Shown piece after piece: positions 22,249-33,810 of a stretch of DNA of 64,000 nucleotides. The stretch lies in contig CM060964.1 of the NCBI GenBank assembly GCA_030765045.1, positions 151,409,205 through 151,473,204 of the forward strand. The letters run 5' to 3'. Both the position numbers and the translations under genes were made by a program. The first letter of the stretch is position 1, and each line of letters starts with the position of its first letter. The DNA comes from Tenodera sinensis. Lineage: Eukaryota > Arthropoda > Insecta > Mantodea > Mantidae. The notes beneath the pieces were generated by a model. The model was given only the letters and a program-made list of their open reading frames with translations. It was not told the DNA's origin and did not search any database.

Positions 22249-22520
22249 TAGATTCAAGACTTTCTTGGAATGAGCACATTCTTACCCTTTGTAAGAATCT
22301 AAGCCATACAACATATGCAGTTAGAATTCTATCACAAGTCTGCAATACAGAGGCTATGAGAACTATGTCCTTTGGTTATGTTTACTCTCTTCTTGCTAAA
22401 GGAATGCCATTCTTGGGGGCCTCTAATCCATCTGCTGTAGTACTTAAACTTCAAAAAGGAATCCTAAGGACATTCAAGAGGCACAACAAAACAAATTTAA
22501 TAATATGCACTGTTTGGGAT
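22249..22520 (+). pseudogene. LINE reverse transcriptase, piece 3 of 3
   Basis: Resumes the FLGI motif: VDSRLSWNEHILTLCKNLSHTTYAVRIL, then the thumb region and LGASNPSAVVLKLQKGILR (family: W-G-x-S...K-L-Q-K-x-I-I-R). It joins conceptually to 15879, 6.37 kb away. The LINE's 3' end after about 22520 is not identified. Confidence 0.87.
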
Positions 22521-22569
22521 CATCTCTCAGTTTGTTATCATCTTATGGGATCTCGCAAGCAATGAGACA

Positions 22570-24240
22570 TAAGTAGTGACCAATGAGAGTTTGCAATATG
22601 GGGCAAGAGGCATGACATTGTAATGAGGAGAAGCAAAGATTATGGTGGGGTGGGGGGAAGGATAAGAAGCACCTGACCTCGTAAAAAAAAAACATTTTAT
22701 GGTGGCCACAAAATTTAAAGGTAGCTGACAACTGTCCACTGCCAAAGAGGTGCAATGTTGCCACATGTCAAAGGGTGGAGTGCATCTTCATCATTACCTC
22801 TAATCGCATCTGAATCATTACTGTCTTCCTCTAAGTTGATGACAATTGACTGCAGTATTTCATCTCAGCCTACTTCTTTCTCATAGTCCTGTTCCTGCAG
22901 TTTTTCCTCGTGTTGACTACCATAGTAAATTATACTCTTGCTTTGGTTACACAACACTTCCTGTTTGTATATTACTGGTTCACTTTTACCACTTATACCT
23001 TGTTCACTAAGTGGCATATTGACTAAATCAACAAAGAACACTAAATTAAGTAAAAATTGAAGCTATTAACAGTGAAGCAACAAGATTCTAAAATAAGAAC
23101 AAATTAGAAACTAAAAACTTCACTTATCTTAGTATGTTGATATCCTTTTTCTATTTTTCTGACCCAGGGGTTTGGAGAATGAGCTGGATATAGCTTGAAA
23201 CCCCTGGGTCAGAAAAATAGAAAAAGGATATCAACATACTAAGATAAGTGAAGTTTTTAGTTTCTAATTTGTTCTTATTTTAGAAAGAACACTAAATTAA
23301 ACACCAATAAAAAAAACTCCGTACAATCAATATAATTGAATTACGGGAACTGAAATTACCACATTAATATGAAGACAGTAATCCGAACTGAAACCATAAC
23401 AACTTGAGACCATTTCCCTCACTTATCGTTAGCCCTTGTGGTTCTGTTATCTGACACAATACTGACACAATAATCAAAGGAGTCATGAAGGGAATTGGAC
23501 AGAGAACATGAAAGCATCTTAGCAGAACCACCTGTTAAAAGACGAGTTCAATGCACACTCATATCTCTGCAACCAGTTAACCTAGAAAATTGGGTTTTAG
23601 GCTGGAAGCTTCAAAATAAAATGCTCTTTATAATCAAATTATTCTCTTGTGTGTTACGCAAATAAATTTTGTGGGTGCAAGTGATATTTATACCACCAGC
23701 TTTACAGCATGATTTCACACCGTTTTTAACTATACAACACCACAGAGATGACAAGCCTCTGATTGGGTATTGTGTTGACCAGCTCCTCTTGCCAGCTGCC
23801 TTTAAATTTTGCGGCCACCATAATTTTCTTTAGATTTATCTCCAAATTCTTAATGCCTATTATGGAAAAGGTTGTAAATATTGCTTGAATTAAGCAGCAT
23901 TCATTGAGTCAAACGATTCTGTGTTATAAGAAAAAACTAATTTTGTCCTTAGAATCATAAAAACATTTAAAGTTTTACAGTAAACATAATACAATATTAC
24001 ATTGAAAAGTATAAAAGCGTTTATTCCTTCTACAAATTTTCTCTATATTTATACTGGAATTAAAAATTGTATCAAAGTAGCTTTAACATGTTTGTCTATT
24101 ACGTTACATCATAATACAGCTTCTGCTTTGGAATGAAAGGTTTTCTTGTAATACTTATGTAATAAACAGTGTTGGGATTTTTAGATGCAAATTTCAGATG
24201 AAAAAAGGAAGGGAAAAGGTGCCCAAAAAGGTATAAAAAA
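22570..24240. other. Intron sequence with one large palindrome
   Basis: Apart from the inverted repeat at 23086-23285 I recognise no gene or element. A G-rich run lies at 22644-22657. The stretch from 23400 to 24240 may include the 3' flank of hAT copy b. Confidence 0.4.
23086..23285. repeat. Perfect palindrome, 88-bp arms, 24-bp spacer
   Basis: The arm 23086-23173 (starts TTCTAAAATAAGAAC, ends GACCCAGGGGTTT) is repeated as an exact reverse complement at 23198-23285. The spacer is 23174-23197. A 17-bp direct repeat AAAGAACACTAAATTAA lies outside at 23033-23049 and at 23284-23300, overlapping the arm by two bases. Identity of the arms implies a recent event, or an assembly artefact. Confidence 0.95.
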
Positions 24241-24875
24241 AAAAGACAAAAAGGTGCTGGTTTATTCAGTTAATTCAACAATTTCTCTTTCCTCTATTCT
24301 AATTTATTGAATTACAAACAAGCACATCAAATTATCACTAATCAGAAGAAGGAAAACACATTAAGCATTTGTACATTTTTAAAAGTAACTCTGTTTCTAT
24401 TAGGAAATGAATGTCTTTGTAGGTGCTAAAGCTTCTTTCAACATCCACAGAAACCAGTGGGGCAAATCTTATATTCACTCGGAATGGCAATTCTATAGAT
24501 GTGGCAAAATCCTCAATGTCCAGATTATTCTGAAGAGTAAACTCAAGTTTGTCTCTGGCAAAGCCCTCTAACTGCTCCCTCACGGAAGTAAAAATATCCC
24601 ACTGTTTCTCCTTTTCCAAACCTTGTTCTTCTAATAGTTTAATAGCTGCAGTCAGGTACTTGTAACAATGGACACAATATAGTTCTTTCTGCAAATTATG
24701 TATCTTCTCCGGTAACAGAAGTTGCTGTGTCTTGGAAATTGCACCTGCATTGGCTGGATCCAAAGAAAGCACAAACTCTTTAATTTTGTCAAAATTCTCA
24801 CACAACATAGCAGCACACTCGATCCAAGATCCCCAGCGGATAATGACCGGGAAATTTGAAAGGGGCAGGCCAGTG

Positions 24876-25756
24876 GTTTATCCAGTGTAGCGACCGGGTT
24901 AAGAATAGCCCCAACGTAGTCCATGCGTGTCGTAAAAGGCGACTAAAATGGATACCTAGTGTCCGGAGGTATAGCCAGGTCACCCAGTCCCCGGGGATAA
25001 AAATAGGGGGACCTGGCCCTCCAGGTTGGGGGTTTGGCGCTAGGCCAACAACCTAGCCCAGTAAAACAGTCATTGTTAAACAACCCTTAGCTAAGCCTCG
25101 GAATGGACGGATCATTGATAAAAGGAAACAGGGAAAGAAAATGGAAATTGATTTTGGCACGTGGAATATAAAAACACTTTTCAGAGTTGGAGCATTAAAC
25201 AGTTTGATTCAGCACACTAACCTCCAGTTCTGAGAAAATGTTAGGCATGTTTGAAAGGAAAATCCTGAGAAGGATCTACAGTCCAATACAAGAGGATGGA
25301 AGATGGTGAATAAGGTGGAATAAAGAAATATATGAACTATATAAAGGGCGGATATTGGGAAAGATATAAAACTAAGGAGACTGAGATGGGCCGGCCATGT
25401 GGCAAGGATGATGTATCCCCAAGAAAATATTGGACCAAAAATTTCATAAGACCAGGCCAAATGGAGCGCCAAAGGGAAGATGGGAAGACGCTGTGAGAAA
25501 GGATGCAATGCAACTACTCGACGTTAGGATAAAGAGAAGGAAGACTATGGATAGAGATGAATGGAAGCAAAAGCTAAGGGAAGCTGAAGCCCACGGTAGG
25601 CTGTAATGCTTAGAAGAAGAAGAAGATGAAGAAGAAGAAGAAGAAGAAGGAGAAGGAGGAGGAGGAGGAGAAGAAGATGAAGATGAAGAAGAAGAAGAAG
25701 AAGAAGAAGAAGAAGAAGAAGAAGAAGAAGAAGAAGAAGAAGAAGAAGAAGGTGGC
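24876..25756 (+). mobile_element. Internally deleted RTE-type LINE
   Basis: Flanked by an 8-bp duplication GGCCAGTG (24868-24875 and 25757-25764) inside hAT copy b. The 5' part is a non-coding leader (CGACCGGGTTAAGAATAGCC...GGGGATAAAAATAGGGGG) followed at 25141 by the endonuclease start MEIDFGTWNIKTLFRVGAL. After about 25220 the sequence jumps to the ORF's C terminus: MFERKILRRIYSPIQEDGR, ELYKGRILGKDIKLRRLRWAGHVARM, RQREDGKTL. The entire central endonuclease and RT (normally more than 2 kb) are missing. The 3' tail is a GAA-rich microsatellite. Confidence 0.82.
25613..25751 (+). repeat. GAA/GAT/GGA microsatellite, LINE 3' tail
   Basis: Imperfect trinucleotide run ending the RTE-type LINE. 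RTE elements typically end in short tandem repeats. It is read as poly-Leu or poly-Lys in spurious frames. Confidence 0.9.
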
Positions 25757-26659
25757 GGCCAGTGCTTCCCTTGTAGATCACAACACGATTAGGGGCTTTC
25801 AGCAGAATCTTCTTCAGGGCAGAGATGAACTGATTTGCGATGTCATATTCATTCCTTATGGATTCACAAACCCTGCGAAGGGCATGAACCAAGCATGTCA
25901 CATGCTTCAACTTAGGAAATAAAGGCTTCAATTGGTTAACAGCTGAAACCATGTATGGAGCCTGGTCTGTAACCACAAGAAGAAGTTTTTCAAACTCAAT
26001 ACCAGCAGGCCAGAGTTTTTGACAAAAGTCCATAATTGATTGCATTACTGTACTGGCAGTGGCTTTCTGCAGCTCATACATTTTTAACAGCATGGGCTTA
26101 ACTTTCTCCCATGCTAAGGGAAAAACTAAAATGTTCAAAACATATCATTCCATTGTGTCTATTGTTTCATCCACAATGATTCCCACATCACAATCAGACA
26201 CTTCCTGTGTGATCCTTTGTACGGTTTCTTAGTAAACAAGTCTCCATGTGGTTTTTTTCTTAAAGTACTCTCATTCGGCATTGACATCTTTGTGTATTTT
26301 TCAAGAAATCCCTTGAAGGCTGGATGATTCACCTTCCGGAGAGGAATTCCTGCTTGTGTAAGAGCTGCACACAACTCAATATTGATTTCCTTAAAATTTT
26401 GACTTTTTGAAAAACTCTGTTGAAACTCATTTCGTAATAGAGGCTGCCGTGATTTGTTTGCCTGAAGAGTCTTGTTCATTTGATGCTTAGAGCTGGAAAT
26501 GTGCTGTTTGATGCAATCTCGCTGGTGTTTTTCATCTAATGAAATTCCTGAATCGCAAATAGTACATTGAATAACAGTTCAATCTGTGTCTATGAAATCT
26601 TGTTTGAATTCCTGAGCCAGAACAATAAGTTGAGCATTGGACACCTTTGGCATGGTAAA

Positions 26660-27360
26660 ATCTAGTAATCTACTCGTTTAGTAATGTAACAAAGGACTAA
26701 CACCAGTTCACTTGCTAACTAAATGTGGCTGTTACACAACTCATTCACTTGCTGTCCACACTCTTATATAACACCGCGACAATTACCAGAGTGTTCTCAT
26801 TCATGCTGGAACTGCAGTCTCAGTGATTTCTAGTAGCTCATGCAGAATCCAAAGTCAATTCTTGGAACTACGTGTATATGGTTACTGCTGTCTCTGCGTG
26901 ACCTTGGAATCCACACAAACAGATGACATCTGTTGCAGTAACAAACATCCACAAACTGTAAGCTACTGATTCTGGTGAAATTAAAAGGATAGAATGATAT
27001 ATAATGACAATGAGTCATTGTCAGTTGCATTAATGCGGGCTGCTTTATAGCGGTAAAGCAAGATAAAGAGGATTTGTCGTACACAATTATTTCCCATTGT
27101 TGTAGGTGTGCTTTCAACTCCCGTGCAGCGTTTACTGAAAGAGTTAGGCTTACTCTTCACATGTTCACAGCAAACTGAGGAGATGTTAATTAAAGGTTAA
27201 ATATTTTTTATTTATTAAAATCATATTGAGCAAAATGGAATGCAATGTTAGTATATGTGCAACATTGCACCAGTGAAGCCGTATGAACAACCGTGGCAGG
27301 CCCTTAGAGTAAGTCAAGAAGTAAACAACTGATAAATGGTGGCATTACTACTCCAAAATA
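26660..27360. other. hAT copy b 5' flank and intron
   Basis: No recognised coding. TATATAACACCGC at about 26764-26776 on the + strand, or its complement, may be part of the hAT promoter region, but this is speculative. Confidence 0.35.
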
Positions 27361-27367
27361 GACTTAA

Positions 27368-28881
27368 CCCTTTGCGGTCGTATGTCGATATATGATTGAC
27401 ACGACAGTAATGCCCGTACGGTCGTATGTCGACATATAATCGACAGCAAAGCGCTTCACATTTTCTCATCCTAGTTGCAAGAAGTAACGCTTTTGGCAGC
27501 ATGTTACGGTCATCATAGTGTTCGTGGAAGCTTTACCCAGCCTATACTTCCATCTGTTCGGAAATTATTTTAACTATTTCAACGTACAGAGGAAATGTTT
27601 CAGTCTGGGTTGCACAGTATTTTGCAATGGCTTCGAGCGCGTATAAACCAGGTCCTTCTGGAAATAGAAAACGAAAGTTTGATGTGTTGTGCGATGAAGA
27701 TGTGGAAGAATTAAGGTTAATGATTCAATCTGAGTTGGATGCAGTGAGTGATGACGATGTGGACAATGAATTTGAAGAGGAGAAAGATGTGGAGCTGTCC
27801 GGTGCTGAGGAGTCCGTAAGTGAGAGTGAAAGCGACACAAGTGTTGCGAATGTTGCGTGTGCCGATACATGGAAATTGATAGGTAAAACTGACCAGAAAC
27901 CCAACGAATATACCTTTTCCAAGAATGTAGGTCCAAAACTGAATCTTGCTGCTGAGCCAATTGAATACTTTATCTTATTTTTTACTGATGAGCTAATATC
28001 GCAAATTGCTAAGGAAACAAATAGATACGTGAGAGAGAAAAATTGCCACGTTACAATTGTCCCCACGCTCTATTTGGAAAACTTGGGCTGATGTTTCTGT
28101 AGTAGAAATGAAAGAGTTTTGGGGGATAATAAACTCGTACATTTTGTACAAGGTTCAAAATTGCCAGGCAAGCTACCCATCGCTTGTCACATGTAAAATA
28201 CAGAAGTTCACTTGTCGTGAGTCTGGTGAAAGACATAAGCAACCCAAGGCCAAGGTCACACCCCAGTACAGCTGAGAGAGAGGAAAGACTAAACAATGCA
28301 CCACATTTTATATACCATTTTGAGGGGAAAAAACACTAAGACTGTATTGTCTGTAGCAATCGAAAACTCGGAGCGAGAAAAGAAACATATTTCTACTGCA
28401 ACATGTGTGTAAATAAACCAGCCATGTGTATCGCCGAATGTTTTGAGCGCTATCACACGCTTGTAAATTATAAAAAGTAATTGTTCTGTCATAATGAGAA
28501 GTGTGTGATGTGGAAATGTGTACATAGTGTTTGAGTGTCCCTTTACGTTTTATATACATTACTATTTATGGCCGAACGCTATTTCATTGGTACGTGTTTT
28601 TTATGACGTGGATACTTTATCTCGGTCTAAAGCGTTTACAAACTTAAAATAATTAAAAAATCTCCATATTAGTGGACAGTGTAAGCAGCACAAACTGTTC
28701 CAGTGCATCAACAATTCTCCGCTTAGCTCACCTACATTTGATAATCTTCTGCAGTGTAGGTAAGTACAGTAACAGGCCACTTTTGCATGAAGTTTTGCTC
28801 CCGTTTGCGTAACTTTAGCAGCAAATTGACAGCTCCGTCCTGGCTACGGAAATTTCTTCCCAGGACTTCGTCCGCAAAGGG
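27368..28881 (+). mobile_element. piggyBac-family transposon, internally truncated
   Basis: TTAA at 27364-27367 and 28882-28885; terminal inverted repeats CCCTTTGCGG (27368-27377) and CCGCAAAGGG (28872-28881) are exact. A subterminal direct repeat GGTCGTATGTCGA(T/C)ATAT occurs at about 27376 and 27420. The unit is 1,514 bp, against 2.3-2.5 kb for a full piggyBac. It retains the N-terminal part of a transposase but not the catalytic Asp region. Confidence 0.92.
27627..28091 (+). pseudogene. piggyBac transposase N-terminal fragment
   Basis: MASSAYKPGPSGNRKRKFD followed by a strongly acidic stretch (DVEELRLMIQSELDAVSDDDVDNEFEEE), then LAAEPIEYFILFFTDELISQIAKETNRYVRE. The last block, P-x-x-Y-F-x-x-F-F-T-D-E-L-x-x-x-I-x-x-E-T-N-R-Y, is diagnostic of piggyBac. 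The frame shifts near 28040; WADVSVVEMKEFWGIINSYIL at about 28086 continues the domain. After about 28280 only non-coding sequence follows to the right end. Confidence 0.88.
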
Positions 28882-28889
28882 TTAAGTGT

Positions 28890-29730
28890 ATCAGTCAGTG
28901 CCATATATCTCTTTCTTTGTCTGTTACACACAGTACTACTCAATAAAGCACCAAAGATATCAGAAAGTATTCCTTACATTGGCAGTGTTTACTACTATTG
29001 CATTAAAATACCCATTCCCTCTTGGTTGGGATAGAGGAAGACTTATGAGTATGAGTTTGCATTTTTCATTTACATGGATGAATAACTTAATGAGAAATGC
29101 TATACTAAAGGTGTACTATTACCAAGCAAATTAAAAGTTTGATATTAACGCAATGAAAATAAAATAGAAAAGAAAAAGCAAGCACACACAACTAAGCTTT
29201 TAGAAAATTGTTTTGTGAAAATGTGTATGCCTTATGACTAGGCTTTGAACCGTTATACAGCTATCGCGAAATGTGGTGGTTGCAAATGCTAGCCGCATGG
29301 GTAGAGCATGACGTCATTGTACTGGGACAGTCACAGCACAAATCACAACTGGACTTACTGCATACGGTGTATTGTGTTTCTCACTATTCCACACAGAATA
29401 AAATGCCTCCAGCATAAAATTGAAATAGTCCTACACTGCTGAACTTGTACAAGAATTTAGGAGTGAATGTTTTACTGCAAATGTTGACAGCATAGAATAT
29501 AATTTATGCAACGTCATCTACAACGTTCAAGCGTTGACTGTACCTTTCTTCCTCTGTGTTGTGATTGTGTGACACACTGGCCCCTCTCACAGCCTATAGT
29601 CGACACTCCACAACTTTTTGTCTCCTGTATGAAGGTTTGATCTCTACTTAAGACATTTGCATTCTCCTTGGCCTCACAAGTTTGTTATGAAAACTGAAGT
29701 AAATGCATTTTATAAAACGTGTCCAAATAG
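28890..29730. other. Intron, no recognised feature
   Basis: Between the piggyBac element and a SINE. Short open frames only; nothing recognised. Confidence 0.4.
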
Positions 29731-29746
29731 CCACATCAGTATCTGG

Positions 29747-29975
29747 TAGCCCGCATCTATGGTGTGGTGGTAGCGTATCTGCCTCACACTCCCAAGTTTA
29801 ACTCTCAGTTAGGGTTAGTTAGCCAGATAAGGTTTTCTTCTGTGGTTTTCCCTTATCCTGAGAAGACAAATGTTGAGTACCTTTAAGCTCTATGGACCTC
29901 GGGCTCATTTTAGCACCATTTCATTAATTTCATTCATCATCCAATATTACATTGGAGGATGTTAATATAAAAAAA
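29747..29975 (+). mobile_element. tRNA-derived SINE, family 1
   Basis: Exact 12-bp duplication ATCAGTATCTGG at 29735-29746 and 29976-29987. The A-box is TGGTGGTAGCGTATCTGC and a weakened B-box follows; the body contains GGTTTTCCCTTATCCTGAGAAGAC and CTCTATGGACCTCGGGCTCAT, and it ends in a short A-run. The same family is at 48984-49232. Confidence 0.88.
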
Positions 29976-30259
29976 ATCAGTATCTGGCTCATGTGGTGAT
30001 AGCAGCCATGGATAAAATCCTATATGCAATTAAAAATAACTTTCACCAAATTACTGAACCATAGGGTAAAGGGTAAAAGGGTCTGTTTGACAAAAACAAA
30101 TCAACCTGAAGTGCATTGTTGCAAAATTGTAACATCTACGTGAGAAGAATTGGTTGCACTCATTAAAACTAAGCAAAAGTAACGCAAGTCACATTAGTAG
30201 CATTTGGATAATTGTAACCTTCTGAAAAACTCATCTTCCAAACGAAGTGTCTACCAAAC

Positions 30260-30920
30260 TCTAAAGCTGGAACACTGGTGGCAGTCAATTGAATTGCTTT
30301 TAATTTCCAAAAGTTCATACTTTTACTGTTTTTGGACGTGGTTTTCTATTGGTGTGTTACTTTTAATCACTTTAAGGGAGATCAATTTTATCAATTTATT
30401 TTTGTATTTCAGCCTTAACCTTTTAAAACAGCAAGTTTATTCGTTGTGGTGGTAAATTGACTGCATTTCCTATGAAATGTATTTTGCAGTTGTAACCAGC
30501 AGTCACCAATACTGCACAACAAACTTGTCAACCTCATGTTGGGATTGTGCATGAGTCATTGTTTATTGGCTTTTCGTTCATGCCTAGTACTTCAGTTAGT
30601 TTTCAATGTCTTAACTTAGTCTTGGCATTTGCAATGGTTCAGGCCTTAAGTACTTGCAAATAATGCATCTCTGCAATCAAGACCTTTCTGTAGCTGAAAT
30701 CTTGGAAGTCCTCTGGAGTAGACTAATTTGATTTTTCAGAGTGCATCTACAAAAGTCAGAAATCTGGCACTCTGTATTCTCAGAACAATAAAAGGAAATC
30801 TTCAGAAAGTGACAACAATTAACTGAATCTCATAAATGATGAAGCTAGTAAGTGAAATGCTTGTTCTGTAATATAAAAAGCAAGGCATTATAGGCACTTT
30901 TATGCTTCATGCTGCACAAC
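30260..30920 (+). repeat. Diverged dispersed repeat, copy B
   Basis: Homologous in order with 310-1010 (see there): GTCAATTGA, ACTGCACAACAAAC, GAGTCATTG, TCTTGGCATT, EILEVL-coding stretch, GATGAAGCTAGTAAGTGAAA. No terminal TTAA identified here. Confidence 0.4.
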
Positions 30921-31139
30921 TATTTATGTCCACAGCCAAAACAACTCGACCTGTGGTTATAGGTGATTTTGGTGTCTGAGCTGCATGTGGAAGAGGAAAA
31001 GGAGGATACAGGAAAATATTTTATTACAATTATAAGACACGAAATGTGTTTTTTGTACTACAAAAATTATTGTTCATCAGGTGCTACAGCACAGCACTGA
31101 AGGAAGACCAAATTTCTGTGGCTGGTGGAACACAATTTG

Positions 31140-31960
31140 ATTTGATTTATTAACCGTAAGAATTACATGGAATTCATGGCATCGTCAACATACAAATACA
31201 AAGGATACATAACAATGTTTATAAACAGCATCTGTTACAAGCTATGTTTACACACTTTCTACACTATATTCCTGATATAAACAAATTTTACAGTATTTGC
31301 ACACCCTAATGTTAATTTATGTTAAAAGTTTGAACTCCTCAATACTGTAAAATGCATTGTTCATTAAATACTTCTTTATATCACTAATGCATATTTCTCT
31401 TTGTTCTATAGCTTTTATGTCCTTAGGTAGTGCATTATAAAGTTCTTTAACTATATTTTCTAGTCATTGATAATTTAATGTTCCTCTAGGTACAGTTCTA
31501 TAATAATTACCTTTTTTTCTGACTTTATGATCAGGATTATTTTTTGCTATTTTTTTATTGAGTAGTACATGCTTGATACATTCATATATATTTGCATGGG
31601 ACAGTAAGAATTCCATATTTTTTGTACGTCTCCCTGCAAGTATGTTCTGTTTCCAAATTTCCTAATAGCCCTTTTTTTGTAATTTGAAAATCTTTCGTAT
31701 TTCCTTAGCTGCAATATTTTCCCATAATGTTATTCCGTATTTTATGCGTGAATATACAAAAGCATAATACACTTGCTTCAATGTTTCTTTATCCATTCTA
31801 TTTTTGTTTCATTACACATACACCCTTGTTTATCTTTTTAGTTATATACAATACATGTGGTTTCCAGTTTAAATATTTATCTATAACAACACCTAGAATG
31901 GACAGGCATTTGCTTACTAATTATACCCGTAGGAGAGACCAAAATCATTTAACTTGGGAA
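31140..31960 (-). pseudogene. CR1/Jockey-type LINE 3' end, minus strand
   Basis: Minus-strand reading starts near 31900 with VIDKYLNWKPHVLYITKKINKG, the family's FLGV-x-I-D-x-x-L-x-W-x-x-H-I motif after the RT core, and continues with stops through ECIKHVLLNKK, KKGNYYRTVPRGTLNYQ and LYNALPKDIKAIEQ to about 31340. The 3' UTR ends in AATAAATCAAATCAAATTG (complement of 31137-31155), a CAAAT-type tail also seen at 62508. Confidence 0.65.
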
Positions 31961-31969
31961 GCTGCTTGG

Positions 31970-33800
31970 TAACTTCAGGGCACATAAAACACTATGCTTT
32001 GCCAGCTTACTTGGGTTATTCATTAGTAAACCTATTGTGCCTGGTGTAGAAATCAACTGAAACAGGTTTACATTACCCCAATGATATTTCATGAACTTCA
32101 GGTTTGGAAGAGTTAGAAGCATTCATAGCTGTATTGTAGACCCAAGGATACTCTCCTTTGTTGGAGAGATTTTTGGAATCATGAACGGAAACCTCCCTTT
32201 CGCAGTCAAGCAATGGCAAGAAACAAATTTTGAGAAATCATGTAGTATATCAGTTTAATATCAGAGCTACCTGCCAATAATACAAGGAAACAAATTTTAT
32301 TTGGCCTGTGTTGTCTGGTGGAAATTCATAGATCATTGCATAACATACTACAGACCATCTGAATTCATGATTGTGAGTTAACAGCTATTTTGGTGGAATG
32401 TAAACAAAATAAAATTCTGGTTGCTTAACAATGCTCAAGTTGTGTACCTACATTCTAATTGATTTGCCATGCCTGAGAAAAGGTGGAAAGCTTACCTGTC
32501 TGTAATAGTACATTACTCTATAGCTCATGGAACACTTTTTGGAAAGAGAGGAAATACACTTCTATTAAACTGGCAAGAGGACTGGAAGGGAAAAACAGTC
32601 ATTGTTGGTATCTGGAATAACTGCAATAAAATATAAAATTCCACACCCTGAAAGGATAAGGGTAATACGACCACAAAGAGTGCTCAGAGACTATTAGAGC
32701 ACTCAGCCGAAAGCAAATTCAAATCAAGATTTAGATATTAAATTCCAATCCATTAACCAAGTGGTCCTACAGCTAGTATCTTCTTAATACTATTTAATAC
32801 AAACTGAAAGAATGCTTGTGCCTCTCATACACTGTTCCATTCTTTATATGTTTTTAACATAAGAAAAATATACTTTAATACATGTTAAAATAGCATCTAA
32901 CATGCTTTGATAACTTGATCAACATTCGGAAGATGTAGCATATAATTTATTTTAGTATAATCTAGTGCCCCTCTTCAAGGGTTAATATATATGAGTTTGT
33001 TTATTATATGAACAGAGATTTCATAGGAAGAAATTTGTATAAGCTTTCTTCTATGTAATAAGACACGTTATGTAACCACATTCTTAATAATATGCAGTGA
33101 AAGCAAGTCCATTGTGGAGCTTATGAAGCATAATTCATTTATTTACACTGCTGTTCAAACAAGTGGTGCTGCTTGGAACGTAGCTTGATGTATGCAGGTG
33201 TGATAATGCATTGTGTACCTGTATGAAGCAAGCATACATTACTTCACATACAGTACCTTCATTCGTTCTTTATGTTAGGATTGAAGTTAAAATATAGAAC
33301 TTGGGTACCTTGTGTGATGAGTTTCATGAATACCAGCAATAAGTTTGTTGGCATAAATAAATAAAAAATTAAATAATTCATGAATATTTCTTATACACAT
33401 TGATAAAATATGTAGGTTTTCTGAACCGAACATTATTACCTAAAAGTATTGAGAATATGCTGACATAATAGCATGTTTAACAGCACATTTTTACTACCCA
33501 GACATTTAGGTGAACAGAGCCGAGTGCTTGTCAAAAGACAAGTAATTAGATGCATAAGTTAGTGAGAGTATCCGTCACCAGAATATTAAAAGTGCATTAT
33601 AGCAGTTTATCAAATTAGGTGTGCTTACTACCAAGCCTTAATTTTTGTACATTTTCATTTTTGCACCACGTAGCTCCTTTATGTCACATTTTTCATATTC
33701 AATAAAATAAGTGCTGCAGTACTTTGCAATTATTTTTACATATCACAAATAATCACACCAACCAAATGAGTGCTCTCTTAGTGTAAACTATAATTTAAAA
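31970..33800. other. Intron, no recognised feature
   Basis: AT-rich, no open frame over 60 codons, no inverted repeat noticed. Confidence 0.4.
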
Positions 33801-33810
33801 TTTTCTAAAG

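Larger units (their letters stand above)
24338..26653 (-). pseudogene. hAT transposase, CGGBP1-like family, copy b
   Basis: Starts MPKVSNAQLIVLAQEFKQDF at 26653, with an in-frame TGA about 25 codons in, then a BED finger (CTICDSGIS...CIKQHISSSKH). AALTQAGIPLRKVNHPAFKGFLEKYT and VVTDQAPYMVSAVNQL (second catalytic Asp) follow; the frame ends at ILLKAPNRVVIYKGSTG, where an RTE-type LINE is inserted (24876-25756). On the far side it resumes TGLPLSNFPVIIRWGSWIECAAML and ends FAPLVSVDVERSFSTYKDI, the hAT dimerisation motif. The element's terminal repeats were not found. Confidence 0.87.

Noticed and set aside
25626..25922. Lys/Glu-rich 98-codon frame and poly-Leu antisense frame
   Set aside because: Both are readings of the GAA microsatellite at the LINE tail, fused to hAT antisense sequence.
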